Positions 48,185-60,621 of a stretch of 64,000 nt of DNA are shown piece by piece; within the stretch, counting starts at the first letter, position 1, and each line of letters starts with the position of its first letter. The stretch is taken from NCBI GenBank assembly GCA_947652605.1, contig OX393577.1:3782868-3846867 (forward strand), read 5' to 3'. The stretch comes from Elmis aenea. Taxonomy: Eukaryota > Arthropoda > Insecta > Coleoptera > Elmidae. The position numbers and the translations under genes are program-made. The notes under the pieces were generated by a model, which saw only the letters and a program-made list of their open reading frames with translations, ran no database searches and was not told the origin of the DNA.

Positions 48185-49950
48185 ACTTTGTAAATTAAAT
48201 TTCAAAATAGTTGAGACAAACGGCATTATACTAAGAAAAATAAACTCTATAACATACTAAAATTTGAACAAAATCGTAAGAGCCGTTTTCGAGAAAAATT
48301 TTCAAAATTTTTAATTTTTTGAATAACTTTGTAAATTAAATTTCAAAATAGTTGAGACAAACGGCATTATACTAAGAAAAATAAACTCTATAACATACCA
48401 AAATTTGAACAAAATCGTAAGAGCCGTTTTCGAGAAAAATAAATTTTCAAAATTTTTAATTTTTTGAATAACTTTGTAATTTAAATTTCAAAATAGTTGA
48501 GACAAACGGCATTATACTAAGAAAAATAAACTCTATAACATACTAAAATTTGAACAAAATCGTAAGAGCCGTTTTCGAGAAAAATTTTCAAAATTTTTAA
48601 TTTTTTGAATAACTTTGTAAATTAAATTTCAAAATAGTTGAGACAAACGGCATTATACTAAGAAAAATAAACTCTATAACATACTAAAATTTGAACAAAA
48701 TCGTAAGAGCCGTTTTCGAGAAAAATTTTCAAAACTTTTAATTTTTTGAATAACTTTGTAAATTAAATTTCAAAATAGTTGAGACAAACGGCATTATACT
48801 AAGAAAAATAAACTCTATAACATACTAAAATTTGAACAAAATCGTAAGAGCCGTTTTCGAGAAAAATAAATTTTCAAAATTTTTAATTTTTTGAATAACT
48901 TTGTAAATTAAATTTCAAAATAGTTGAGACAAACGGCATTATACTAAGAAAAATAAACTCTATAACATACTAAAATTTGAACAAAATCGCAAGAGCCGTT
49001 TTCGAGAAAAATAAATTTTCAAAATTTTTAATTTTTTGAATAACTTTGTAAATTAAATTTCAAAATAGTTGAGACAAACGGCATTATACTAAGAAAAATA
49101 AACTCTATAACATACTAAAATTTGAACAAAATCGTAAGAGCCGTTTTCGAGAAAAATAAATTTTCAAAATTTTTAATTTTTTGAATAACTTTGTAAATTA
49201 AATTTCAAAATAGTTGAGACAAACGGCATTATACTAAGAAAAATAAACTCTATAACATACTAAAATTTGAACAAAATCGTAAGAGCCGTTTTCGAGAAAA
49301 ATAAATTTTCAAAATTTTTAATTTTTTGAATAACTTTGTAAATTAAATTTCAAAATAGTTGAGACAAACGGCATTATACTAAGAAAAATAAACTCTATAA
49401 CATACTAAAATTTGAACAAAATCGTAAGAGCCGTTTTCGAGAAAAATTTTCAAAATTTTTAATTTTTTGAATAACTTTGTAAATTAAATTTCAAAATAGT
49501 TGAGACAAACGGCATTATACTAAGAAAAATAAACTCTATAACATACTAAAATTTGAACAAAATCGTAAGAGCCGTTTTCGAGAAAAATTTTCAAAATTTT
49601 TAATTTTTTGAATAACTTTGTAAATTAAATTTCAAAATAGTTGACACAAACGGCATTATACTAAGAAAAATAAACTCTATAACATACTAAAATTTGAACA
49701 AAATCGTAAGAGCCGTTTTCGAGAAAAATTTTCAAAATTTTTAATTTTTTGAATAACTTTGTAAATTAAATTTCAAAATAGTTGAGACAAACGGCATTAT
49801 ACTAAGAAAAATAAACTCCATAACATACTAAAATTTGAACAAAATCGTAAGAGCCGTTTTCGAGAAAAATTTTCAAAATTTTGAATTTTTTGAATAACTG
49901 TAAATTAAATTTCAAAATAGTTGAGACAAACGGCATTATACTAAGAAAAA
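48185..49950 (+). repeat. A run 24: 12 A + half-A
   Basis: The run contains GTAATTTAAATTT (near 48477) and AAAACTTTTAA (near 48731), linking it to the 861-bp blocks of run 18. Private changes are ACATACCAAAA (near 48397), ATCGCAAGAG (near 48987) and GTTGACACAAAC (near 49641). The CTCCATA unit ends AAATTTTGAATTTTTT. Confidence 0.92.
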
Positions 49951-50256
49951 AAGGCTATATACTCTTTGCACTTTTTTCGACAGAAAAATCGATTTTCTTA
50001 AAACTATAGCAAATGGCTTCAAACTTCTTATACACATTAGTTATGAGCGAATTAAGGATTATTAGCCCCTAAATACGATTTTTAATTTTTCGTGAAAAAT
50101 GGGAAAAGTACAAAGGCTATAGTCTTTGCACTTTTTTCGACAAAAAAATCGATTTTCTTAAAACTACAGCAAATGGCTTCAAAGTTCTTATACACGTTAG
50201 TTATGAGCAAATTAAGGATTATTAGCCCCTAAATACGATTTTTAAATTTTTGAAAA
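49951..50256 (+). repeat. B pair 25
   Basis: Majority B1, with TTTAAATTTTTG end in B2. First of five short HORs. Confidence 0.95.
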
Positions 50257-50737
50257 ACTTTGTAAATTAAATTTCAAAATAGTTGAGACAAACGGCATTA
50301 TACTAAGAAAAATAAACTCTATAACATACTAAAATTTGAACAAAATCGTAAGAGCCGTTTTCGAGAAAAAAAAATTTTCAAAATTTTTAATTTTTTGAAT
50401 AACTTTGTAAATTAAATTTCAAAATAGTTGAGACAAACGGCATTATACTAAGAAAAATAAACTCTATAACATACTAAAATTTGAACAAAATCGTAAGAGC
50501 CGTTTTCGAGAAAAATTTTCAAAATTTTTAATTTTTTGAATAACTTTGTAAATTAAATTTCAAAATAGTTGAGACAAACGGCATTATACTAAGAAAAATA
50601 AACTCCATAACATACTAAAATTTGAACAAAATCGTAAGAGCCGTTTTCGAGAAAAATTTTCAAAATTTTGAATTTTTTGAATAACTGTAAATTAAATTTC
50701 AAAATAGTTGAGACAAACGGCATTATACTAAGAAAAA
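50257..50737 (+). repeat. A run 25: 3 A + half-A
   Basis: The first unit has GAGAAAAAAAAATTTTC (T to A); the second is short; the third is the short CTCCATA unit with GAATTTTTT. HOR length is 787 bp. Confidence 0.93.
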
Positions 50738-51043
50738 AAGGCTATATACTCTTTGCACTTTTTTCGACAGAAAAATCGATTTTCTTAAAACTATAGCAAA
50801 TGGCTTCAAACTTCTTATACACATTAGTTATGAGCGAATTAAGGATTATTAGCCCCTAAATACGATTTTTAATTTTTCGTGAAAAATGGGAAAAGTACAA
50901 AGGCTATAGTCTTTGCACTTTTTTCGACAAAAAAATCGATTTTCTTAAAACTACAGCAAATGGCTTCAAAGTTCTTATACACGTTAGTTATGAGCAAATT
51001 AAGGATTATTAGCCCCTAAATACGATTTTTAAATTTTTGAAAA
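50738..51043 (+). repeat. B pair 26
   Basis: Same type as pair 25. Confidence 0.95.
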
Positions 51044-51524
51044 ACTTTGTAAATTAAATTTCAAAATAGTTGAGACAAACGGCATTATACTAAGAAAAAT
51101 AAACTCTATAACATACTAAAATTTGAACAAAATCGTAAGAGCCGTTTTCGAGAAAAAAAAATTTTCAAAATTTTTAATTTTTTGAATAACTTTGTAAATT
51201 AAATTTCAAAATAGTTGAGACAAACGGCATTATACTAAGAAAAATAAACTCTATAACATACTAAAATTTGAACAAAATCGTAAGAGCCGTTTTCGAGAAA
51301 AATTTTCAAAATTTTTAATTTTTTGAATAACTTTGTAAATTAAATTTCAAAATAGTTGAGACAAACGGCATTATACTAAGAAAAATAAACTCCATAACAT
51401 ACTAAAATTTGAACAAAATCGTAAGAGCCGTTTTCGAGAAAAATTTTCAAAATTTTGAATTTTTTGAATAACTGTAAATTAAATTTCAAAATAGTTGAGA
51501 CAAACGGCATTATACTAAGAAAAA
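51044..51524 (+). repeat. A run 26: 3 A + half-A
   Basis: Appears to be a copy of run 25 at an offset of 787 bp, including the A9 run and the GAATTTTTT end. Confidence 0.93.
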
Positions 51525-51830
51525 AAGGCTATATACTCTTTGCACTTTTTTCGACAGAAAAATCGATTTTCTTAAAACTATAGCAAATGGCTTCAAACTT
51601 CTTATACACATTAGTTATGAGCGAATTAAGGATTATTAGCCCCTAAATACGATTTTTAATTTTTCGTGAAAAATGGGAAAAGTACAAAGGCTATAGTCTT
51701 TGCACTTTTTTCGACAAAAAAATCGATTTTCTTAAAACTACAGCAAATGGCTTCAAAGTTCTTATACACGTTAGTTATGAGCAAATTAAGGATTATTAGC
51801 CCCTAAATACGATTTTTAAATTTTTGAAAA
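51525..51830 (+). repeat. B pair 27
   Basis: Same type as pair 25. Confidence 0.95.
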
Positions 51831-52315
51831 ACTTTGTAAATTAAATTTCAAAATAGTTGAGACAAACGGCATTATACTAAGAAAAATAAACTCTATAACA
51901 TACTAAAATTTGAACAAAATCGTAAGAGCCGTTTTCGAGAAAAATAAATTTTCAAAATTTTTAATTTTTTGAATAACTTTGTAAATTAAATTTCAAAATA
52001 GTTGAGACAAACGGCATTATACTAAGAAAAATAAACTCTATAACATACTAAAATTTGAACAAAATCGTAAGAGCCGTTTTCGAGAAAAATAAATTTTCAA
52101 AATTTTTAATTTTTTGAATAACTTTGTAAATTAAATTTCAAAATAGTTGAGACAAACGGCATTATACTAAGAAAAATAAACTCCATAACATACTAAAATT
52201 TGAACAAAATCGTAAGAGCCGTTTTCGAGAAAAATTTTCAAAATTTTTAATTTTTTGAATAACTGTAAATTAAATTTCAAAATAGTTGAGACAAACGGCA
52301 TTATACTAAGAAAAA
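51831..52315 (+). repeat. A run 27: 3 A + half-A
   Basis: Two long units and one short CTCCATA unit, with none of the run 25 marks. HOR length is 791 bp, like run 1. Confidence 0.93.
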
Positions 52316-52621
52316 AAGGCTATATACTCTTTGCACTTTTTTCGACAGAAAAATCGATTTTCTTAAAACTATAGCAAATGGCTTCAAACTTCTTATACAC
52401 ATTAGTTATGAGCGAATTAAGGATTATTAGCCCCTAAATACGATTTTTAATTTTTCGTGAAAAATGGGAAAAGTACAAAGGCTATAGTCTTTGCACTTTT
52501 TTCGACAAAAAAATCGATTTTCTTAAAACTACAGCAAATGGCTTCAAAGTTCTTATACACGTTAGTTATGAGCAAATTAAGGATTATTAGCCCCTAAATA
52601 CGATTTTTAAATTTTTGAAAA
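52316..52621 (+). repeat. B pair 28
   Basis: Same type as pair 25. Confidence 0.95.
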
Positions 52622-53102
52622 ACTTTGTAAATTAAATTTCAAAATAGTTGAGACAAACGGCATTATACTAAGAAAAATAAACTCTATAACATACTAAAAT
52701 TTGAACAAAATCGTAAGAGCCGTTTTCGAGAAAAAAAAATTTTCAAAATTTTTAATTTTTTGAATAACTTTGTAAATTAAATTTCAAAATAGTTGAGACA
52801 AACGGCATTATACTAAGAAAAATAAACTCTATAACATACTAAAATTTGAACAAAATCGTAAGAGCCGTTTTCGAGAAAAATTTTCAAAATTTTTAATTTT
52901 TTGAATAACTTTGTAAATTAAATTTCAAAATAGTTGAGACAAACGGCATTATACTAAGAAAAATAAACTCTATAACATACTAAAATTTGAACAAAATCGT
53001 AAGAGCCGTTTTCGAGAAAAATTTTCAAAATTTTTAATTTTTTGAATAACTGTAAATTAAATTTCAAAATAGTTGAGACAAACGGCATTATACTAAGAAA
53101 AA
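52622..53102 (+). repeat. A run 28: 3 A + half-A
   Basis: The first unit has the A9 run as in runs 25 and 26. The last unit is short but has CTCTATA, one of three atypical junction units. HOR length is 787 bp. Confidence 0.93.
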
Positions 53103-53408
53103 AAGGCTATATACTCTTTGCACTTTTTTCGACAGAAAAATCGATTTTCTTAAAACTATAGCAAATGGCTTCAAACTTCTTATACACATTAGTTATGAGC
53201 GAATTAAGGATTATTAGCCCCTAAATACAATTTTTAATTTTTCGTGAAAAATGGGAAAAGTACAAAGGCTATAGTCTTTGCACTTTTTTCGACAAAAAAA
53301 TCGATTTTCTTAAAACTACAGCAAATGGCTTCAAAGTTCTTATACACGTTAGTTATGAGCAAATTAAGGATTATTAGCCCCTAAATACGATTTTTAAATT
53401 TTTGAAAA
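53103..53408 (+). repeat. B pair 29
   Basis: Private CTAAATACAATTT in B1, where others read CTAAATACGATTT. Confidence 0.95.
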
Positions 53409-53893
53409 ACTTTGTAAATTAAATTTCAAAATAGTTGAGACAAACGGCATTATACTAAGAAAAATAAACTCTATAACATACTAAAATTTGAACAAAATCG
53501 TAAGAGCCGTTTTCGAGAAAAATAAATTTTCAAAATTTTTAATTTTTTGAATAACTTTGTAAATTAAATTTCAAAATAGTTGAGACAAACGGCATTATAC
53601 TAAGAAAAATAAACTCTATAACATTCTAAAATTTGAACAAAATCGTAAGAGCCGTTTTCGAGAAAAATAAATTTTCAAAATTTTTAATTTTTTGAATAAC
53701 TTTGTAAATTAAATTTCAAAATAGTTGAGACAAACGGCATTATACTAAGAAAAATAAACTCCATAACATACTAAAATTTGAACAAAATCGTAAGAGCCGT
53801 TTTCGAGAAAAATTTTCAAAATTTTTAATTTTTTGAATAACTGTAAATTAAATTTCAAAATAGTTGAGACAAACGGCATTATACTAAGAAAAA
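53409..53893 (+). repeat. A run 29: 3 A + half-A
   Basis: The second unit has ACATTCTAAAA, linking this short HOR to the starts of runs 19, 20, 21, 30 and 31. HOR length is 791 bp. Confidence 0.93.
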
Positions 53894-54202
53894 AAGGCTA
53901 TATACTCTTTGCACTTTTTTCGACAGAAAAATCGATTTTCTTAAAACTATAGCAAATGGCTTCAAACTTCTTATACACATTAGTTATGAGCGAATTAAGG
54001 ATTATTAGCCCCTAAATACGATTTTTAATTTTTCGTGAAAAATGGGAAAAGTACAAAGGCTATTATAGTCTTTGCACTTTTTTCGACAAAAAAATCGATT
54101 TTCTTAAAACTACAGCAAATGGCTTCAAAGTTCTTATACACGTTAGTTATGAGCAAATTAAGGATTATTAGCCCCTAAATACGATTTTTAAATTTTTGAA
54201 AA
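53894..54202 (+). repeat. B pair 30 (309 bp)
   Basis: 3-bp insertion in B2 (GGCTATTATAGTC), with TTTAAATTTTTG at the end. Confidence 0.95.
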
Positions 54203-56509
54203 ACTTTGTAAATTAAATTTCAAAATAGTTGAGACAAACGGCATTATACTAAGAAAAATAAACTCTATAACATACTAAAATTTGAACAAAATCGTAAGAG
54301 CCGTTTTCGAGAAAAATAAATTTTCAAAATTTTTAATTTTTTGAATAACTTTGTAAATTAAATTTCAAAATAGTTGAGACAAACGGCATTATACTAAGAA
54401 AAATAAACTCTATAACATTCTAAAATTTGAACAAAATCGTAAGAGCCGTTTTCGAGAAAAATAAATTTTCAAAATTTTTAATTTTTTGAATAACTTTGTA
54501 AATTAAATTTCAAAATAGTTGAGACAAACGGCATTATACTAAGAAAAATAAACTCTATAACATACTAAAATTTGAACAAAATCGTAAAAGCCGTTTTCGA
54601 GAAAAATAAATTTTCAAAATTTTTAATTTTTTGAATAACTTTGTAAATTAAATTTCAAAATAGTTGAGACAAACGGCATTATACTAAGAAAAATAAACTC
54701 TATAACATACTAAAATTTGAACAAAATCGTAAGAGCCGTTATCGAGAAAAATAAATTTTCAAAATTTTTAATTTTTTGAATAACTTTGTAAATTAAATTT
54801 CAAAATAGTTGAGACAAACGGCATTATACTAAGAAAAATAAACTCTATAACATACTAAAATTTGAACAAAATCGTAAGAGCCGTTTTCGAGAAAAATAAA
54901 TTTTCAAAATTTTGAATTTTTTGAATAACTTTGTAAATTAAATTTCAAAATAGTTGAGACAAACGGCATTATACTGAGAAAAATAAACTCTATAACATAC
55001 TAAAATTTGAACAAAATCGTAAGAACCGTTTTCGAGAAAAATAAATTTTCAAAATTTTTAATTTTTTGAATAACTTTGTAAATTAAATTTCAAAATAGTT
55101 GAGACAAACGGCATTATACTAAGAAAAATAAACTCTATAACATACTAAAATTTGAACAAAATCGTAAGAGCCGTTTTCGAGAAAAATAAATTTTCAAAAT
55201 TTTTAATTTTTTGAATAACTTTGTAAATTAAGTTTTAAAATAGTTGAGACAAACGGCATTATACTAAGAAAAATAAACTCTATAACATACTAAAATTTGA
55301 ACAAAATCATAAAAGCCGTTTTCGAGAAAAATTTTCAAAATTTTTAATTTTTTGAATAACTTTGTAAATTAAATTTCAAAATAGTTGAGACAAACGGCAT
55401 TATACTAAGAAAAATAAACTCTATAACATACTGAAATTTGAACAAAATCGTAAGAGCCGTTTTCGAGAAAAATAAATTTTCAAAATTTTTAATTTTTTGA
55501 ATAACTTTGTAAATTAAATTTCAAAATAGTTGAGACAAACGGCATTATACTAAGAAAAATAAACTCTATAACATACTAAAATTTGAACAAAATCGTAAGA
55601 GCCGTTTTCGAGAAAAATAAATTTTCAAAATTTTTAATTTTTTGAATAACTTTGTAAATTAAATTTCAAAATAGTTGAGACAAACGGCAATATACTAAGA
55701 AAAATAAACTCTATAACATACTAAAATTTGAACAAAATCGTAAGAGCCGTTTTCGAGAAAAATTTTCAAAATTTTTAATTTTTTGAATAACTTTGTAAAT
55801 TAAATTTCAAAATAGTTGAGACAAACGGCATTATACTAAGAAAAATAAACTCTATAACATACTAAAATTTGAACAAAATCGTAAGAGCCGTTTTCGAGAA
55901 AAATAAATTTTCAAAATTTTTAATTTTTTGAATAACTTTGTAAATTAAATTTCAAAATAGTTGAGACAAACGGCATTATACTAAGAAAAATAAACTCTAT
56001 AACATACTAAGTTTGAACAAAATCGTAAGAGCCGTTTTCGAGAAAAATAAATTTTTAAAATTTTTAATTTTTTGAAAAACTTTGTAAATTAAATTTCAAA
56101 ATAGTTGAGACAAACGGCATTATACTAAGAAAAATAAACTCTATAACATACTAAAATTTGAACAAAATCGTAAAAGCCGTTTTCGAGAAAAATAAATTTT
56201 CAAAATTTTTAATTTTTTGAATAACTTTGTAAATTAAATTTCAAAATAGTTGAGACAAACGGCATTATACTAAGAAAAATAAACTCTATAACATACTAAA
56301 ATTTGAACAAAATCGTAAGAGCCGTTTTCGAGAAAAATAAATTTTCAAAATTTTTAATTTTTTGAATAACTTTGTAAATTAAATTTCAAAATAGTTGAGA
56401 CAAACGGCATTATACTAAGAAAAATAAACTCTATAACATACTAAAATTTGAACAAAATCGTAAGAGCCGTTTTCGAGAAAAATTTTCAAAATTTTTAATT
56501 TTTTGAATA
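53894..56509 (+). repeat. Shared 2616-bp head of the long HORs, copy 1
   Basis: B pair 30 and the following 16 or so A units. All the private marks recur exactly 4112 bp downstream. Confidence 0.85.
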
Positions 56510-58005
56510 ACTTTGTAAATTAAATTTCAAAATAGTTGAGACAAACGGCATTATACTAAGAAAAATAAACTCTATAACATTCTAAAATTTGAACAAAATC
56601 GTAAGAGCCGTTTTCGAGAAAAATAAATTTTCAAAATTTTTAATTTTTTGAATAACTTTGTAAATTAAATTTCAAAATAGTTGAGACAAACGGCATTATA
56701 CTAAGAAAAATAAACTCTATAACATACTAAAATTTGAACAAAATCGTAAAAGCCGTTTTCGAGAAAAATAAATTTTCAACATTTTTAATTTTTTGAATAA
56801 CTTTGTAAATTAAATTTCAAAATAGTTGAGACAAACGGCATTATACTAAGAAAAATAAACTCTATAACATACTAAAATTTGAACAAAATCGTAAGAGCCG
56901 TTTTCGAGAAAAATAAATTTTCAAAATTTTTAATTTTTTGAATAACTTTGTAAATTAAATTTCAAAATAGTTGAGACAAACGGCATTATACTAAGAAAAA
57001 TAAACTCTATAACATACTAAAATTTGAACAAAATCGTAAGAGCCGTTTTCGAGAAAAATAAATTTTCAAAATTTTTAATTTTTTGAATAACTTTGTAAAT
57101 TAAATTTCAAAATATTTGAGACAAACGGCATTATACTAAGAAAAATAAACTCTATAACATACTAAAATTTGAACAAAATCGTAAGAGCCGTTTTCGAGAA
57201 AAATAAATTTTCATAATTTTTAATTTTTTGAATAACTTTGTAAATTAAATTTCAAAATAGTTGAGACAAACGGCATTATACTAAGAAAAATAAACTCTAT
57301 AACATACTAAAATTTGAACAAAATCGTAAGAGCCGTTTTCGAGAAAAATAAATTTTCAAAATTTTTAATTTTTTGAATAACTTTGTAAATTAAATTTCAA
57401 AATAGTTGAGACAAACGGCATTATACTAAGAAAAATAAACTCTATAACATACTAAAATTTGAACAAAATCGTAAGAGCCGTTTTCGAGAAAAATAAATTT
57501 TCAAAATTTTTAATTTTTTGAATAACTTTGTAAATTAAATTTCAAAATAGTTGAGACAAACGGCATTATACTAAGAAAAATAAACTCTATAACATACTAA
57601 AATTTGAACAAAATCTTAAGAGCCGTTTTCGAGAAAAATAAATTTTCAAAATTTTTAATTTTTTGAATAACTTTGTAAATTAAATTTCAAAATAGTTGAG
57701 ACAAACGGCATTATACTAAGAAAAATAAACTCTATAACATACTAAAATTTGAACAAAATCGTAAGAGCCGTTTTCGAGAAAAATTTTCAAAATTTTTAAT
57801 TTTTTGAATAACTTTGTAAATTAAATTTCAAAATAGTTGAGACAAACGGCATTATACTAAGAAAAATAAACTCCATAACATACTAAAATTTGAACAAAAT
57901 CGTAAGAGCCGTTTTCGAGAAAAATTTTCAAAATTTTTAATTTTTTGAATAACTGTAAATTAAATTTCAAAATAGTTGAGACAAACGGCATTATACTAAG
58001 AAAAA
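54203..58005 (+). repeat. A run 30: 26 A + half-A
   Basis: Marks in order are ACATTCTAAAA, CGTAAAAGCC, CCGTTATCGAG (near 54738), GAATTTTTT, ATACTGAG with GTAAGAACC, TTAAGTTTTAAAATAG (near 55230) with ATCATAAAAGCC, ACTGAAATTTG, CGGCAATATAC (near 55687) and ACTAAGTTTG. From 56510 the composition changes, and 57090-58005 is a class I tail. Confidence 0.92.
57090..58005 (+). repeat. Displaced class I tail (916 bp)
   Basis: AATATTTGAG with TTCATAATT, two plain units, AATCTTAAGAG, a short unit, a short CTCCATA unit and half-A. The same order and length occur at 2962-3877, 10791-11706, 15470-16385 and 17127-18042, but nowhere between 18 and 57 kb. Confidence 0.88.
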
Positions 58006-58314
58006 AAGGCTATATACTCTTTGCACTTTTTTCGACAGAAAAATCGATTTTCTTAAAACTATAGCAAATGGCTTCAAACTTCTTATACACATTAGTTATG
58101 AGCGAATTAAGGATTATTAGCCCCTAAATACGATTTTTAATTTTTCGTGAAAAATGGGAAAAGTACAAAGGCTATTATAGTCTTTGCACTTTTTTCGACA
58201 AAAAAATCGATTTTCTTAAAACTACAGCAAATGGCTTCAAAGTTCTTATACACGTTAGTTATGAGCAAATTAAGGATTATTAGCCCCTAAATACGATTTT
58301 TAAATTTTTGAAAA
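58006..58314 (+). repeat. B pair 31 (309 bp)
   Basis: Same 3-bp insertion as pair 30; 4112 bp downstream of it. Confidence 0.95.
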
Positions 58315-60621
58315 ACTTTGTAAATTAAATTTCAAAATAGTTGAGACAAACGGCATTATACTAAGAAAAATAAACTCTATAACATACTAAAATTTGAACA
58401 AAATCGTAAGAGCCGTTTTCGAGAAAAATAAATTTTCAAAATTTTTAATTTTTTGAATAACTTTGTAAATTAAATTTCAAAATAGTTGAGACAAACGGCA
58501 TTATACTAAGAAAAATAAACTCTATAACATTCTAAAATTTGAACAAAATCGTAAGAGCCGTTTTCGAGAAAAATAAATTTTCAAAATTTTTAATTTTTTG
58601 AATAACTTTGTAAATTAAATTTCAAAATAGTTGAGACAAACGGCATTATACTAAGAAAAATAAACTCTATAACATACTAAAATTTGAACAAAATCGTAAA
58701 AGCCGTTTTCGAGAAAAATAAATTTTCAAAATTTTTAATTTTTTGAATAACTTTGTAAATTAAATTTCAAAATAGTTGAGACAAACGGCATTATACTAAG
58801 AAAAATAAACTCTATAACATACTAAAATTTGAACAAAATCGTAAGAGCCGTTATCGAGAAAAATAAATTTTCAAAATTTTTAATTTTTTGAATAACTTTG
58901 TAAATTAAATTTCAAAATAGTTGAGACAAACGGCATTATACTAAGAAAAATAAACTCTATAACATACTAAAATTTGAACAAAATCGTAAGAGCCGTTTTC
59001 GAGAAAAATAAATTTTCAAAATTTTGAATTTTTTGAATAACTTTGTAAATTAAATTTCAAAATAGTTGAGACAAACGGCATTATACTGAGAAAAATAAAC
59101 TCTATAACATACTAAAATTTGAACAAAATCGTAAGAACCGTTTTCGAGAAAAATAAATTTTCAAAATTTTTAATTTTTTGAATAACTTTGTAAATTAAAT
59201 TTCAAAATAGTTGAGACAAACGGCATTATACTAAGAAAAATAAACTCTATAACATACTAAAATTTGAACAAAATCGTAAGAGCCGTTTTCGAGAAAAATA
59301 AATTTTCAAAATTTTTAATTTTTTGAATAACTTTGTAAATTAAGTTTTAAAATAGTTGAGACAAACGGCATTATACTAAGAAAAATAAACTCTATAACAT
59401 ACTAAAATTTGAACAAAATCATAAAAGCCGTTTTCGAGAAAAATTTTCAAAATTTTTAATTTTTTGAATAACTTTGTAAATTAAATTTCAAAATAGTTGA
59501 GACAAACGGCATTATACTAAGAAAAATAAACTCTATAACATACTGAAATTTGAACAAAATCGTAAGAGCCGTTTTCGAGAAAAATAAATTTTCAAAATTT
59601 TTAATTTTTTGAATAACTTTGTAAATTAAATTTCAAAATAGTTGAGACAAACGGCATTATACTAAGAAAAATAAACTCTATAACATACTAAAATTTGAAC
59701 AAAATCGTAAGAGCCGTTTTCGAGAAAAATAAATTTTCAAAATTTTTAATTTTTTGAATAACTTTGTAAATTAAATTTCAAAATAGTTGAGACAAACGGC
59801 AATATACTAAGAAAAATAAACTCTATAACATACTAAAATTTGAACAAAATCGTAAGAGCCGTTTTCGAGAAAAATTTTCAAAATTTTTAATTTTTTGAAT
59901 AACTTTGTAAATTAAATTTCAAAATAGTTGAGACAAACGGCATTATACTAAGAAAAATAAACTCTATAACATACTAAAATTTGAACAAAATCGTAAGAGC
60001 CGTTTTCGAGAAAAATAAATTTTCAAAATTTTTAATTTTTTGAATAACTTTGTAAATTAAATTTCAAAATAGTTGAGACAAACGGCATTATACTAAGAAA
60101 AATAAACTCTATAACATACTAAGTTTGAACAAAATCGTAAGAGCCGTTTTCGAGAAAAATAAATTTTTAAAATTTTTAATTTTTTGAAAAACTTTGTAAA
60201 TTAAATTTCAAAATAGTTGAGACAAACGGCATTATACTAAGAAAAATAAACTCTATAACATACTAAAATTTGAACAAAATCGTAAAAGCCGTTTTCGAGA
60301 AAAATAAATTTTCAAAATTTTTAATTTTTTGAATAACTTTGTAAATTAAATTTCAAAATAGTTGAGACAAACGGCATTATACTAAGAAAAATAAACTCTA
60401 TAACATACTAAAATTTGAACAAAATCGTAAGAGCCGTTTTCGAGAAAAATAAATTTTCAAAATTTTTAATTTTTTGAATAACTTTGTAAATTAAATTTCA
60501 AAATAGTTGAGACAAACGGCATTATACTAAGAAAAATAAACTCTATAACATACTAAAATTTGAACAAAATCGTAAGAGCCGTTTTCGAGAAAAATTTTCA
60601 AAATTTTTAATTTTTTGAATA
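58006..60621 (+). repeat. Shared 2616-bp head of the long HORs, copy 2
   Basis: B pair 31 and following A units. The match to copy 1 stops at the unit border 60621/60622, after which the two HORs carry different tails. Confidence 0.85.
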
